From: Deltaproteobacteria bacterium
GTDB taxonomy: Bacteria; Myxococcota_A; Polyangia; Polyangiales; Polyangiaceae
Assembly: GCA_016218915.1 (NCBI GenBank)
Contig: JACRCQ010000072.1
Coordinates: forward strand, 124,001 to 188,000
Direction: 5' to 3'
DNA: 64,000 nt
Shown here: one piece after another, positions 51,525 through 60,812 of the stretch
Position numbering within the stretch: position 1 is the first letter of the stretch
Layout of the letters: every line of letters starts with the position of its first letter
The notes under the pieces: generated by a model
The model's input: the letters and a program-made list of their open reading frames with translations, nothing else
The model's database searches: none
What the model was told of the DNA's origin: nothing
Translations under genes and position numbers: made by a program

Positions 51525-52877
51525 ATGGTTCTCAACCTGCTGATCGCCGCGTTCTGCGTGCTGGCCAACGGATTCTTCGTCGCCGCGGAATTCGGGCTGG
51601 TCAAAGTGCGCATCAGCCAGCTGATGACCCGGTCCCGAAAGGGAGATCTTCGCGCCCACGCCACCCTGCACATCGTCCAGCGGCTCGATTCCTACCTGTC
51701 CGTGACCCAGCTCGGCGTGACCCTGTCCAGCCTGGCCTTGGGCTGGGTCGGCGAGCCAGCGGTGGCCAAGCTGTTCGAGCTGGGCCTGGTGTCGCTGGGC
51801 TTCATGGCAGACGAGCCCCAGGGCTCGCACCCGTGGCTGCATGGGGTTGCCTTCACCACTGCGTTCATCGCGATCACCACGTTCCACATCGTGGTCGGAG
51901 AGCAGGCTCCCAAGATCCTCGCGATTCGCAAAGCCGAGGCCGTGGCCATGGCGGTCTCGCGTCCCATCCAGCTCTTCTACTCGGTGGCGTACCCGTTCCT
52001 GTGGGTGCTCAGCGCGCTGTCACGCCTCGTTCTCAAGCTCATGCGCGTGCCTGCGGCACAGCTCGCAGATTCCGAGCTTTCTGCCGAAGAAATCCGCGTG
52101 ATCGTGTCAGGCGGCCAGATCGACCCGACCAAGCGCGAGCTCATCGAACGGGTCATCTCAGGCACCGATCGCCCGGTGCGCTCGATCATGGTTCCCCGGG
52201 TCGACATGGCCACCCTGTCGCTCGTCGACTCCCCAGAGCGCGTCATGAACGTGGCGCGCACCACCGGCTACTCGCGCCTGCCCCTGATCGAGGAGCACGA
52301 TCCGGACAAGGTCATCGGCTACATCTACATCAAGGACCTGATCGTGGGCGACGGGCTCCCGTCCGGCGGGATCCGCGCGCTGCGGCGCGACATCCTGTTC
52401 GTGCCCGAGTCACGCAAGGTCGGCGACACGCTCAAGGACTTCCAGAAGACGCGCATCCCGATCGCGATCGTGGTCGACGAGTACGGCGGCACCAGCGGCC
52501 TGGTCACGGTCGAGGACATTCTCGAGGAGATCGTGGGCGAGATCCAGGACGAGCTCGATGTCGAGCTGCCGCGGGTGGTCAAGCGCGACGACGGCTCGGT
52601 CATCGTGGACGGCATGCTTGCATCCGCGGATCTCGCTTCGATTGGCATCGAGGTGGAGCCGATCGAAGGGCACGACACCGTGGCAGGTCACATCGTCTCC
52701 GAGCTCGGGCGGCTGGCGCGTCCTGGGGACGTGGTCCGCATCGGGCCCTACGACGCCACGGTGGAAGACGTGCGCAGGCGCAGGGTGACGCGCGTGCGTC
52801 TCACGCCGCGGCCCGCGTCGATCGTGCCTCCGAAGGTGGAACCGGAAGGCGAAGAGGAGACGAAAGGGGAGGGGTGA
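51525..52877 (+). CDS. CorC/HlyC-type membrane protein (DUF21-CBS-CorC domain)
   Basis: 450 residues from the ATG at 51525, chosen over an upstream TTG. Domain order: DUF21/CNNM transmembrane region (about 1-190) with four helices (VLNLLIAAFCVLANGFFVAAEFGLVKVRISQL), a pair of CBS domains (about 205-330; VIGYIYIKDLIVGDG, IPIAIVVDEYGGTSGLVTVEDILEEIVGEI) and a CorC_HlyC domain (about 350-430; IVDGMLASADL). The family acts in magnesium or cobalt efflux or is called hemolysin-like. There is a Gly/Glu-rich C-terminal tail. Follows the NTase/small-protein pair by 75 bp. Confidence 0.93.
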   Translation: MVLNLLIAAFCVLANGFFVAAEFGLVKVRISQLMTRSRKGDLRAHATLHIVQRLDSYLSVTQLGVTLSSLALGWVGEPAVAKLFELGLVSLGFMADEPQGSHPWLHGVAFTTAFIAITTFHIVVGEQAPKILAIRKAEAVAMAVSRPIQLFYSVAYPFLWVLSALSRLVLKLMRVPAAQLADSELSAEEIRVIVSGGQIDPTKRELIERVISGTDRPVRSIMVPRVDMATLSLVDSPERVMNVARTTGYSRLPLIEEHDPDKVIGYIYIKDLIVGDGLPSGGIRALRRDILFVPESRKVGDTLKDFQKTRIPIAIVVDEYGGTSGLVTVEDILEEIVGEIQDELDVELPRVVKRDDGSVIVDGMLASADLASIGIEVEPIEGHDTVAGHIVSELGRLARPGDVVRIGPYDATVEDVRRRRVTRVRLTPRPASIVPPKVEPEGEEETKGEG

Positions 52878-52949
52878 CTAGCAGAGCGTACCCGACTGCA
52901 TAGGGGGATCCAACGCACCACCCGGCGGGCGCCCATTGCTTGCGTGGCA

Positions 52950-53050
52950 CTGGATCTCGGTAGCGGCGCGCCACCCGCGCGCATGCGGTGGACACGCCAT
53001 GGCGTGCCCAACGAATACACGGCGATGCCGTGTCGCTACGGGTGGCAACG
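52950..53050. other. Structured intergenic region between convergent genes
   Basis: The gap 52878-53069 between the CorC-like and CHAD genes holds a perfect 14-bp palindrome at 52993-53006 and a hairpin at 53017-53033 (acacggc / gat loop / gccgtgt). The hairpin core cggcgatgccg resembles that of 24401-24411 (cggcggtgccg). Distal segments (gtagcg near 52960 and cgctac near 53034) can also pair, giving one larger fold. Confidence 0.55.
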
Positions 53051-53069
53051 GATTTCGGGCACGCGGTGA

Positions 53070-53960
53070 CTACTCCACGCCGCTCAGCACCTGCCCGGTC
53101 AAGTGCAGGTACTTTGCCGCGATCTCGTCGCGTCGCGCGCTCAGCGCGCGCAGGGTCGCGTTGCGCGTGTCGGTCCTGAGCGCTGCCGCCCGACGCGTCA
53201 CTTCTATCGCGACGTCGTGGTCGTGCAGATCACCGAGCACGGACTGGAACTTCGCGGCCACGTCGCGCCAGGCTCGCAGCTCAGGGGGAAGCACCTGGGA
53301 GAAAGCCTCGATCGAGTAGCGCAGACGCTTGTGCGCAATGCGCAGCACGTGCATGCCGGCGACGTCCACGACCTCAGCGGAGCGGCAATCGTCGACATTG
53401 GCCTGGGCTTCGAGCACGATCTGACGGGCGAAGCGCCGCACTTCGCGATCGCGCTTGGGGTTGCACGGCAAGGACAGCAGCGCGCGCAGGTGCGCGATGG
53501 GCGCTTGCAGGCCGCCGGACTGGATCAAGCTGACGACCGAAGCGCGAAGGGCCTTGAGACGCTGCTTGCGGCGGCTTCTCCATGCAGCGAGGCCTGTCTT
53601 GGCCGCACCCTGCAGCTTGAGGTCTCCGAGGGTCTCCGCCAGCACCTCTTCGTCGCGCAGGGCTCCTGTGGCATCTGCCACGCGCGCCATCTCCTTGCGG
53701 ATCAGGTTCGTGTGGAAGGTGCCGTAGACCGGACGCACGATGCGCAGCAGGCTGCGGATGCGACGGAGCGCCACGCGGAGATCGTGCACTCCTTCGGGGT
53801 CCGAATCGTCGATCACCCGCGGCACCGCGTCCTCGAGCTCGGTGATCCACTCGGTCAGCTTCGGGCTGACCAGCTGCGAAACGCGCGTCTCGACCACCAC
53901 GCGCGGACGTCCGTGGGCACGGCCCGCCCGCTTGGGCGCGACCGCAGTCTTGGGTTTCAT
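53070..53960 (-). CDS. CHAD domain protein
   Basis: 296 residues. The CHAD (conserved histidine alpha-helical domain) signature is present: VHDLRVALRRIRSLLRIVRPVYG, and later VLRIAHKRLRYSIEAFSQVLPP and VLGDLHDHDVAIEVTRRA, with conserved His/Arg/Lys. CHAD proteins bind inorganic polyphosphate. The N-terminal 20 residues are basic and Ala-rich. It overlaps the end of the RNase J gene by 4 bp (53957-53960), a strong sign of co-translation. No CYTH/polyphosphatase domain is fused. Confidence 0.9.
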   Translation of the reverse strand: MKPKTAVAPKRAGRAHGRPRVVVETRVSQLVSPKLTEWITELEDAVPRVIDDSDPEGVHDLRVALRRIRSLLRIVRPVYGTFHTNLIRKEMARVADATGALRDEEVLAETLGDLKLQGAAKTGLAAWRSRRKQRLKALRASVVSLIQSGGLQAPIAHLRALLSLPCNPKRDREVRRFARQIVLEAQANVDDCRSAEVVDVAGMHVLRIAHKRLRYSIEAFSQVLPPELRAWRDVAAKFQSVLGDLHDHDVAIEVTRRAAALRTDTRNATLRALSARRDEIAAKYLHLTGQVLSGVE

Positions 53961-55618
53961 GGCCTCACCACATGCACGACCGCCACCGGTCGCCGTCCCG
54001 AGATCCCGTCGAGGTTCCGACGTACCGCGCGCTGGGCCACCTCGATGATCTGCTCGTCGGTCGGCCGCTCGGAAGCAAACGGCCTGCCGCTCAGCGCCTG
54101 TGCAATCTCCAGCGCTGCCCCGCGCATCAAGTCCTTGTCCTCCCCTGCGTCGAGCACGCCCCGCGTGGACAAGAGCGGCGGGGAGAGAAGCTGGCCGCGC
54201 ACGTCGACGACCAGCGTGACCACAGCGATTCCGGTGCGGCCGAGCGACTCACGCTCCCGCAGCACGTCGTCGCTGATCTCCTCGCCGTCGTAGGTTGCGA
54301 CCTTGCCCACCGCAACCTCGTCGATCTTGCGCAGCGGCCCTGCTCCGACCTCCACCACGTCGCCGTTCTCCGCCACGAGCACGTCGGGCTGACCGAGGCT
54401 TCGCGCGAACTGGGCGTGACGGTGCAGGTGGTGGAGCGTGCCGTGCACCGGAACGAACGATTGCGGGCGCACCAGCTCGAGCATGCGCCGCTGCTCGTCG
54501 CGATGTGCATGACCCGACACGTGCACCTCCGGATCCGTGATCCGGCTTCGGACCTCCACGCCTTGTCGCAGCAGGTGCCCGATCATGCGGAGCACGGCAG
54601 GGTCGTTGCCGGGGATGATGCGGCTGGACAGGATGACGCGATCGCCGGGATCGAGCGCGAGTGCAGGATGGGATCGCGTCGCCATGCGCCACATCGCAGC
54701 CACGGGCTCGGCCTGGGTTCCGCTCGCGAGCACGAGCAGGCTCGAGCGGGGCACAGCCTGCACGCTCTCGGACGGCACGAGCAGATCGCTGGGCCAGCCG
54801 AGGCGCTCCATCTGCGTGGCGATGCGCACGTGCGTGTTGGCGCTTCGTCCGAGCAGGCAGATGCGCCGTCGGTGACGCTGCGCGATCTCGCCGAGCATGA
54901 TGAGCCGCTGCACGTTGGAGGAGAAGAGGCCGACGATCACGCGCGCCGGGGCATCCTGCACCAGCTTGTCGATCGCCTCGCCCACGAGCTTCTCGCTTCC
55001 GCTGCTCGCCGGCGCGTCGATGTTGGTGCTGTCGCTCAGCAAGAGCCGCACACCCTCGTCGCCGACCTGCTTCAGGCGCTCCACATCCATGTGCTCGCCA
55101 TCGGGCGGCGTGGGGTCGAACTTGAAGTCGCCCGTGTGAACGATCGTGCCTGCTGGCGTACGAAGGATGAGCGCGCACGCTTCGAGGATCGAGTGGGTGA
55201 CGCGCACCGGCTCGACCGACAGGGGACCGATCTTGTAGCGGGTGCGGGGCACGATGGTGTTGAGCTTGAGCTGGCGCAGCTCGAATCCGCGCTCGACCAG
55301 ACGTTCCTTGGCGAGGTTCATGGCGTGGGCGGGAGCCCAGACCGGCACATCGGCGCACCGGAGCAGGTACGGCAGCCCACCGATGTGATCCTCGTGGCCG
55401 TGGGTGATCACCACGCCGGCGATGCGCGAACGCCGCTCCTCGAGGTAGCTGAAGTCCGGGTGGAAGACGTCGATTCCAAGGTCGGTCTGGGGGAAGGTCA
55501 CCCCGCAGTCGACCACGACGATCCCATCGTCGGCTTCGACAGCGAGGCAGTTCATTCCAATTTCGCCGAGCCCGCCCAGGGGCACGAGTCGTAACGCGGA
55601 AGAGGGAAGGGTGGACAC
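53957..55618 (-). CDS. rnj: Ribonuclease J
   Basis: 553 residues from a GTG start. The metallo-beta-lactamase motif HGHEDHIGG (His73, His75, Asp77, His78) binds two zinc ions, and the beta-CASP region (SDSTNIDAPASSGSE, FSSNVQRL) and C-terminal SGHAHRDEQRRM and VPVHGTLHHLHRHA complete the pattern. RNase J is a 5'-3' exo- and endoribonuclease of RNA processing and decay. Its length is typical. Only one paralogue is present here. The downstream CHAD gene starts within its stop region. Confidence 0.96.
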   Translation of the reverse strand: MSTLPSSALRLVPLGGLGEIGMNCLAVEADDGIVVVDCGVTFPQTDLGIDVFHPDFSYLEERRSRIAGVVITHGHEDHIGGLPYLLRCADVPVWAPAHAMNLAKERLVERGFELRQLKLNTIVPRTRYKIGPLSVEPVRVTHSILEACALILRTPAGTIVHTGDFKFDPTPPDGEHMDVERLKQVGDEGVRLLLSDSTNIDAPASSGSEKLVGEAIDKLVQDAPARVIVGLFSSNVQRLIMLGEIAQRHRRRICLLGRSANTHVRIATQMERLGWPSDLLVPSESVQAVPRSSLLVLASGTQAEPVAAMWRMATRSHPALALDPGDRVILSSRIIPGNDPAVLRMIGHLLRQGVEVRSRITDPEVHVSGHAHRDEQRRMLELVRPQSFVPVHGTLHHLHRHAQFARSLGQPDVLVAENGDVVEVGAGPLRKIDEVAVGKVATYDGEEISDDVLRERESLGRTGIAVVTLVVDVRGQLLSPPLLSTRGVLDAGEDKDLMRGAALEIAQALSGRPFASERPTDEQIIEVAQRAVRRNLDGISGRRPVAVVHVVRP

Positions 55619-55779
55619 GGAGAGCCTTTGCGCGAGGCCAGACGGAAGCTCAAATCAACGAGCGCTGTTGGAGCTTGCAACGCGGCCGGGGTGCTTCAGA
55701 GCCATACGTCTACGGCGTGGGCGCCTGCGCGGTCAATGGTTTCCGCAACCCGACGATACCCGTGCTCTTCCAGGGCGGC

Positions 55780-58014
55780 TCAAGGAAGCGCGACCGGCGG
55801 TGCACCCATGGAGCCGCGACCGGAACCCGCGGTCATTTCCTGGGCAATGTGCGTCTCCACCAGCTGGATCGCAGGCCCCTTCGCGATCTTCTGCAGCTCC
55901 GCAAGGGCGCTCGCGTCGCCCGAGGCGTGCTTGCGCATCGCGACGTAGAACGCCCCCTCGGTACGCTGCGCCAGATCCCGCGCCGATGCCAGCAGCGTCG
56001 CGTCGTCGATCTTGCCAAGTCCCCACTGCGCAAGCCGCGAGGTCCACGCAAGCCCTTTCTTGACCGACTGCAGCGCCTTGGTCGCTGCGTCGCTCGCTCC
56101 TGGCTTCTCCTTGGCGATCTTCTCGAGCAGCTGCTCCCAGAGCGCTACGTACACAAGGTCTTCCTCGTCGATGTTCACCTCTCGGGCCTTGGCGAGCGCT
56201 GCACGTCCCGCAGCAACATCGCCGACCAGCAGCGCGTTGGAGGAAGCCTCGATCGCGACCATCCCTCCAGCGCCCTTGTCCTGTCCCGCAGCCTCGAAGG
56301 CCCGCTCGATGGCACGGTTCATCGCAGCGCGATCGCCGTAGTAGAATGCCACGCGCGCGAGAAGACGCTCGGCGAGCGCCCGGTTGTGCGGGTTTCCCGT
56401 GGCAGAGCGCGCTTCGAGCGCAGTGGTGAGGGCCTGCGCGAGATCGCGACGGGCCTGATCCAGGGCACCCTGATCGCGGTGGATGCGCATGGCCAGCAGG
56501 TACGCATCCGCCCGGGCGATCGGAAGTGAGCCGGCATCCGGGGCGGAGAGCGCCTTGGTCAAGGTTGCCAACGCACCGTTGCTGTCGCCGCTCTGATGGA
56601 GGATATCGGCCAGAAGCACACCGGCCCGCACCGTGAATTGCTCCTTGAGCCCCTGCTCGAGCAGCGCGCGCGACGCCGGGAGGTCGCCGTTGCGCGTCTC
56701 CACGGCGGCCATGGCAAAGCGCACCTGCGCTGGCGACGGGTCCAGGCGCGTGTGGTCCGGCAGGGCATCGACCATGTCCAGGATCGGACGCGCGGCCCGG
56801 AATGCACGTCTGGCAGACATCGGGTCGTGAACCTGGTCCTCGTGCAGCACGAACTTCATGACGAGGCCGAGCATGCCTGCGGTGACCGTGGCGTTCTTGT
56901 TCTCGCGGGTGGCGTCGGCGAGGACCGATACGCCCGCTTCTGCCACGCCGAAGCGAAGGAGCATCTCTGCGACAGGAACAGCGGTTTCGACGGCGTTGGG
57001 GTTGCGTCGATAGGCCTCGAGCATCGCTCCCCACGCGGCTCCTTTGGCGATCTCCGGGGGGATGGAGATGTTGTCCTCGTTGGACTGCCCTGCGCTGCTG
57101 TAGAGCGCTGCGAGCTCGCGCCACGCAATCGGATCCGTGCCGTGCGCTGCGGAATCGAGACGCTCCAGCAGCCCTGGGGGCGTAATGCGTCGCGCTTCCG
57201 AGCCTTCCAGCGCCTTGCTCGCAGCGGCCGCGTCGCCGTGCCGGAGGTACAGCGCGGCAATGACCAGCGCGCCCGTGCGGATGCCACGGTAGGCTTCGAC
57301 CAGCTGCTCGCGCTTGGGATTGTCGATTCCAGGCTTGAATTCCGCATTGAAGTCGATCGAGGCAGCCACCCAGCGCTCAGCGGACTTCACACCCTGCGCC
57401 ACGTTCTCCGGGGTCGGCTGCACCATCGAAAGCTCGCCATACGTGCGCTGATCCGCGGAGGCGTTCTCGACTTCACTCCGATTGCGCGTGTCACGAAGCC
57501 AGGTTTGCAGGGCGCGCAAGTGCTCCAGGATCTGCCCCTGCGCCGGTGCGTCCTTGGGCAGCGAGCCTGACTGCATGCTCAGAAACGCCAAGGATCGTGC
57601 TTCGTCACCGGCAGGTGCCACCACGTCGAGTGCGCGCTCGAAGGCCCGCGCAGCGGTGGCGTCGAACATTTCCGGACGCAGCTCTCCGGCGCGCACCAGG
57701 TACAGAGCCCCGGTGAGCGTCGCCAGCCCGCGCTGGTCGTCGCCTGCATCGAATCGCTCTGCGGCCCTGCTGAACAGCTTGCGCACCACGCTCACGAGCA
57801 GCGTCTGGCGTGGGGCGGATTCACTGCCGTCGAGCACCAGCTGGTGCACTGCGGACGCGACCTGATCATCGGGCACTGCCACGGGCTTGATCGGCTCAGG
57901 CGCGATAGGGCCGGTAGCAGGCGGCTGGACCCGGGCAGCAGGTCCGCACGCCACGGGCCCGAAGAGGGCCGCGAGGATCAGGAGGGCTCGAACGCGATCG
58001 CGATGCCTGGGCAT
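55780..58014 (-). CDS. Large repeat-helical (TPR-like) lipoprotein
   Basis: 744 residues from the ATG at 58014 with a lipoprotein signal (LLILAALFGPVACGPAA, Cys about 23). After a Pro-rich linker the whole protein is alpha-helical with many Ala-rich helix pairs of TPR-like spacing, for example AYRGIRTGALVIAALYLRHGDAAAASKALEG and ALAERLLARVAFYYGDRAAMNRAIERAFEAAG. No catalytic motif. Probably a scaffolding protein of the outer membrane or periplasm. Divergent from the pepA gene with 183 bp between starts. Confidence 0.84.
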   Translation of the reverse strand: MPRHRDRVRALLILAALFGPVACGPAARVQPPATGPIAPEPIKPVAVPDDQVASAVHQLVLDGSESAPRQTLLVSVVRKLFSRAAERFDAGDDQRGLATLTGALYLVRAGELRPEMFDATAARAFERALDVVAPAGDEARSLAFLSMQSGSLPKDAPAQGQILEHLRALQTWLRDTRNRSEVENASADQRTYGELSMVQPTPENVAQGVKSAERWVAASIDFNAEFKPGIDNPKREQLVEAYRGIRTGALVIAALYLRHGDAAAASKALEGSEARRITPPGLLERLDSAAHGTDPIAWRELAALYSSAGQSNEDNISIPPEIAKGAAWGAMLEAYRRNPNAVETAVPVAEMLLRFGVAEAGVSVLADATRENKNATVTAGMLGLVMKFVLHEDQVHDPMSARRAFRAARPILDMVDALPDHTRLDPSPAQVRFAMAAVETRNGDLPASRALLEQGLKEQFTVRAGVLLADILHQSGDSNGALATLTKALSAPDAGSLPIARADAYLLAMRIHRDQGALDQARRDLAQALTTALEARSATGNPHNRALAERLLARVAFYYGDRAAMNRAIERAFEAAGQDKGAGGMVAIEASSNALLVGDVAAGRAALAKAREVNIDEEDLVYVALWEQLLEKIAKEKPGASDAATKALQSVKKGLAWTSRLAQWGLGKIDDATLLASARDLAQRTEGAFYVAMRKHASGDASALAELQKIAKGPAIQLVETHIAQEMTAGSGRGSMGAPPVALP

Positions 58015-58197
58015 GGTGAACGACTCTATACGGCATCCGGTGGCTTGGGGCACCCCAGAGACGGTCTTTCCAGGTTTGTGCGTTCCTCGTCGCACGCCGC
58101 TTGCTGACCGCTGGACGGTGGTGGCAAGATGCACGCCCTTTGCCGGTCCCGCAACGAATCGAGGGACCGCAAGTGCCCGTCCGACGCAGGAGGAGCC

Positions 58198-59688
58198 ATG
58201 CCCCTGAAGCTATCGTGTGTCGCTGCCGAACTCACCCAGATCCACGCTGACCTGCTCGCCATCGGCGTTTTCGAGGGAGCTTCGGTCCACATAGACGCAC
58301 TCGCCCCGATTGATCACGCCCTGCGAGGCGCCCTGGCGCGCCTTCTCAAGCGCGAAGAGTTCACTGGCAAGAAGGATCAGACCGTATCCGTCGACACGCT
58401 CGGACAGATTCCCGCCCATCGCATCACCATCGTCGGCCTGGGCGACAAGGACAAGCTCGGAGCCCCGGAGCTGAGGGCCTTTGCAGCGCGCGCAGCGCGC
58501 GAGGTCAATGCGACCAAGGGAACCGCGCTCGCGATCGCGCTTCCTGAGCTCCCGGATCCCCTGCGCGTGCGCGCGGTCGGTGAAGGGATCGTCCTCGGAG
58601 CGTATCGCTTCACCCGCTACCTCACCGGCGAGCGCAAGCCCAAGGCCATGCTGGCCAAAGCCGCGCTCATCGTCCCCCCGGGCACGACGATTCCCCTCGG
58701 CCACAAGAAGGCCTTCGAGCTCGGCTCGCGTCTGGGCGAGAGCGTCTGCATCACGCGCGATCTGGTCAATGACCCTCCCAACGAGCTCACCCCGATCCGA
58801 CTCGCCGAAGCTGCGCAGAAGATGGCCAAGGAGCGCGGGCTGCAGTGCCGCGTGTTCGACCGCAAGGAGCTGCAACGACGCGGCATGAAGCTGATCATCG
58901 CCGTGGCCCAGGGCAGCGCCAACGAGCCGAGGCTCGTGCATCTGATCTACAAGCCCGCCAAGGCCTCCAAGAAGAGGCTGGTGGTGGTCGGCAAAGGCCT
59001 CACCTTCGACTCCGGCGGCCTGTGCATCAAGCCCGCCCAGGGCATGGGCGAGATGAAGAGCGACATGTCCGGCGCAGCCAACGTCGTGGGCTTCATGTCC
59101 GCCGTGGCGCAGCTCAAGCCCGCGTTCGAGGTGCACGGGATCATGGGATGCGCAGAGAACATGCCGGACGGCGCTGCGTATCGCCCGGGCGACGTGTTCG
59201 GCTCCTTTGACGGCAAGACCGTGGAGATCATCAACACCGACGCCGAGGGGCGCCTGGTGCTCGCCGATGCGCTGTCCTATGCGCGCACCGTCGATCCCAC
59301 GGTGCTGCTGTGCAATGCCACGCTCACCGGAGCGTGCGTGGTGGCACTCGGTCAGCACTGCTCCGGGTTCTACGCGACCAGCGACGAGCTGGGAGAGCGG
59401 TTCAACAAGGCAGCCAAGGCGGCGGGAGAGCAGTTCTGGCGCATGCCGTTGCTCGAGGACATGAAGGAGTCGCTCAAGAGCGACGTGGCCGATCTGAAGC
59501 ACACCGGGGATCGCTGGGGCGGATCCATCAGCGCCGCCTTGTTCCTGCGGGAGTTCGTGGGCGAGACGCCGTTCATCCACTGCGACATTGCGGGCCCTGC
59601 GCTCAGCGACAAGGCGTACAGCTTCTACACCAAGGGCGGCACAGGCCACGGTGTGCTGACGTTCCTGAGCTTCCTCGATCAGATGTGA
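58198..59688 (+). CDS. pepA: Leucyl aminopeptidase (M17)
   Basis: 496 residues from the ATG at 58198 with an AGGAG site 5 bp upstream. The catalytic domain is clear: KGLTFDSGGLCIKP (Lys266, Asp271), MKSDMSGAANVVG (Asp289) and NTDAEGRLVLADAL (Asp348, Glu350, Arg352), the M17 two-zinc motif set. It removes N-terminal amino acids in the cytosol; E. coli PepA also binds DNA in site-specific recombination. The N-terminal domain is less conserved. Confidence 0.96.
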   Translation: MPLKLSCVAAELTQIHADLLAIGVFEGASVHIDALAPIDHALRGALARLLKREEFTGKKDQTVSVDTLGQIPAHRITIVGLGDKDKLGAPELRAFAARAAREVNATKGTALAIALPELPDPLRVRAVGEGIVLGAYRFTRYLTGERKPKAMLAKAALIVPPGTTIPLGHKKAFELGSRLGESVCITRDLVNDPPNELTPIRLAEAAQKMAKERGLQCRVFDRKELQRRGMKLIIAVAQGSANEPRLVHLIYKPAKASKKRLVVVGKGLTFDSGGLCIKPAQGMGEMKSDMSGAANVVGFMSAVAQLKPAFEVHGIMGCAENMPDGAAYRPGDVFGSFDGKTVEIINTDAEGRLVLADALSYARTVDPTVLLCNATLTGACVVALGQHCSGFYATSDELGERFNKAAKAAGEQFWRMPLLEDMKESLKSDVADLKHTGDRWGGSISAALFLREFVGETPFIHCDIAGPALSDKAYSFYTKGGTGHGVLTFLSFLDQM

Positions 59689-59706
59689 TCACGCGCGAGC
59701 GTGAGC

Positions 59707-59738
59707 GAGCGGGTTGAACAGCGCGTGGCGGCCCGCTC
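59707..59738. terminator. Possible bidirectional terminator hairpin
   Basis: gagcggg (59707-59713) and cccgctc (59732-59738) form a 7-bp stem with an 18-base loop between the convergent genes pepA and the UDG-like gene. No U-tract on either strand. Confidence 0.3.
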
Positions 59739-59773
59739 CCTGACGGTCGCGGCTCCATACGCAAATCGCGGCT

Positions 59774-60448
59774 CTACGACCTGTTCCCGAGGATCGCGGC
59801 CATCTGCTGGCGGAAAAGCGTGGCGCCGCCCTGCGAAGGGTGACGCACTGCCAGCGCTTCGTATCCCAACGCCTGCAGCGTCTGCTCTGCTTTGCGCCCC
59901 ACGGCGATGAGCTTGGCCCCGGCCATCACGTTGTCGACCATGTGACGCAGGATCCGCTCGGCCAGGCCGTGCCGATCGTCGCGCGGAGTCCACGCCCGGT
60001 TGGTCAACGGCTTGCCCGGCTCGTGGCAGTGGAACGGAAGGCTGTTCCACAGCGCAACCCTGCCGTCTGCGCCAATGCACGGCCACACGAAGTTCGCGGA
60101 CCGCTCTGTCATGAGCTTGGGCAGCGCGCTGCTTCGTTTGACGCCAGCTGCGGCGAAGATGGGGAGCGCGCGCGGCCCCTCGAGCAGATCCTCTCCGGTA
60201 AAGGGGATGCCCGAGAAGCGGCACCCTGCATACCCGGCTTCCTGCCCCACGAGCATCCACTCCGCTTCGCGGTGCGCGTGAAGGTACGCGCGAAGGTTGG
60301 CCACCCTCCTCGACGCCGCGTCCGGCAGGTCGAGCCCCTGCACGCAGTCGACCCAGGGGTTGGCGAGCACGTCGTTGCCGGGTCCGAACTCCACGAGCAG
60401 CGCGATCAGCTGTTGCACGGCCTTGGGGAAGTCGCGACGGGGGGGCAT
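59774..60448 (-). CDS. Uracil-DNA glycosylase superfamily protein
   Basis: 224 residues. GQEAGYAGCRFSGIPFTGEDLL matches the motif 1 pattern of the UDG-like fold (GQ-D/E-PY in other members) and VRHPSQGG near the C-terminus matches motif 2 (the H-P-S loop). Family placement is good. Because the catalytic Asp and the Fe-S Cys set are not evident, the exact subtype cannot be assigned. Convergent with pepA, 85 bp apart; that gap holds a possible terminator hairpin (59707-59738). Confidence 0.82.
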   Translation of the reverse strand: MPPRRDFPKAVQQLIALLVEFGPGNDVLANPWVDCVQGLDLPDAASRRVANLRAYLHAHREAEWMLVGQEAGYAGCRFSGIPFTGEDLLEGPRALPIFAAAGVKRSSALPKLMTERSANFVWPCIGADGRVALWNSLPFHCHEPGKPLTNRAWTPRDDRHGLAERILRHMVDNVMAGAKLIAVGRKAEQTLQALGYEALAVRHPSQGGATLFRQQMAAILGNRS

Positions 60449-60527
60449 GGTGGATGGCGGCTAGCACGACCCTGGCGCGGACGCACCTCGTGCCTGGGGC
60501 GCGCACTCGCGCTACAATCCCAGCGCG

Positions 60528-60812
60528 ATGAATCGAGGACGAGTCCTTCCCTGGGTGGCGCTGGCGTTCGCGCTGTTCGCAGGCGCCTGCAACGACAGCA
60601 TGATGGACGACGGCCGCGCGATCGACGTGGACTGCAGTCCGTACAAGTCGTGCGGGACCTGCACTCCGGTGCTCGGCTGTGGATGGTGCTTCACCGGCAA
60701 CGGCAACGGGCTTTGCACCACTGGCCCGGAGCATTGCTCCACCGCACCCGGCGGATGGTCCTGGGAGACGACCGGCTGCCACAACCCGGCGGATGCTGCT
60801 GTGGCTGATTAG
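60528..60812 (+). CDS. Small Cys-rich lipoprotein, PSI-like domain
   Basis: 94 residues with a lipoprotein signal (VALAFALFAGACNDSM, Cys about 21). The mature part, about residues 36-70, has the spacing of the plexin-semaphorin-integrin (PSI) repeat: CSPYKSCGTCTPVLGCGWC and then a Cys after a Gly/Thr turn, with about eight Cys in all. PSI domains are extracellular and disulfide-rich. A TACAAT sequence lies 10 bases before the start codon. Its stop overlaps that of the convergent glycosyltransferase gene by 4 bp. Confidence 0.72.
   Translation: MNRGRVLPWVALAFALFAGACNDSMMDDGRAIDVDCSPYKSCGTCTPVLGCGWCFTGNGNGLCTTGPEHCSTAPGGWSWETTGCHNPADAAVAD

Noticed and set aside
53972..55594. 540-codon open frame opposite RNase J
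   Set aside because: Antisense shadow of a clearly identified enzyme; no start signal.
55619..55779. Possible RNA gene or short ORF between RNase J and the repeat-helical lipoprotein
   Set aside because: No tRNA-like cloverleaf could be drawn and no frame has a ribosome site.
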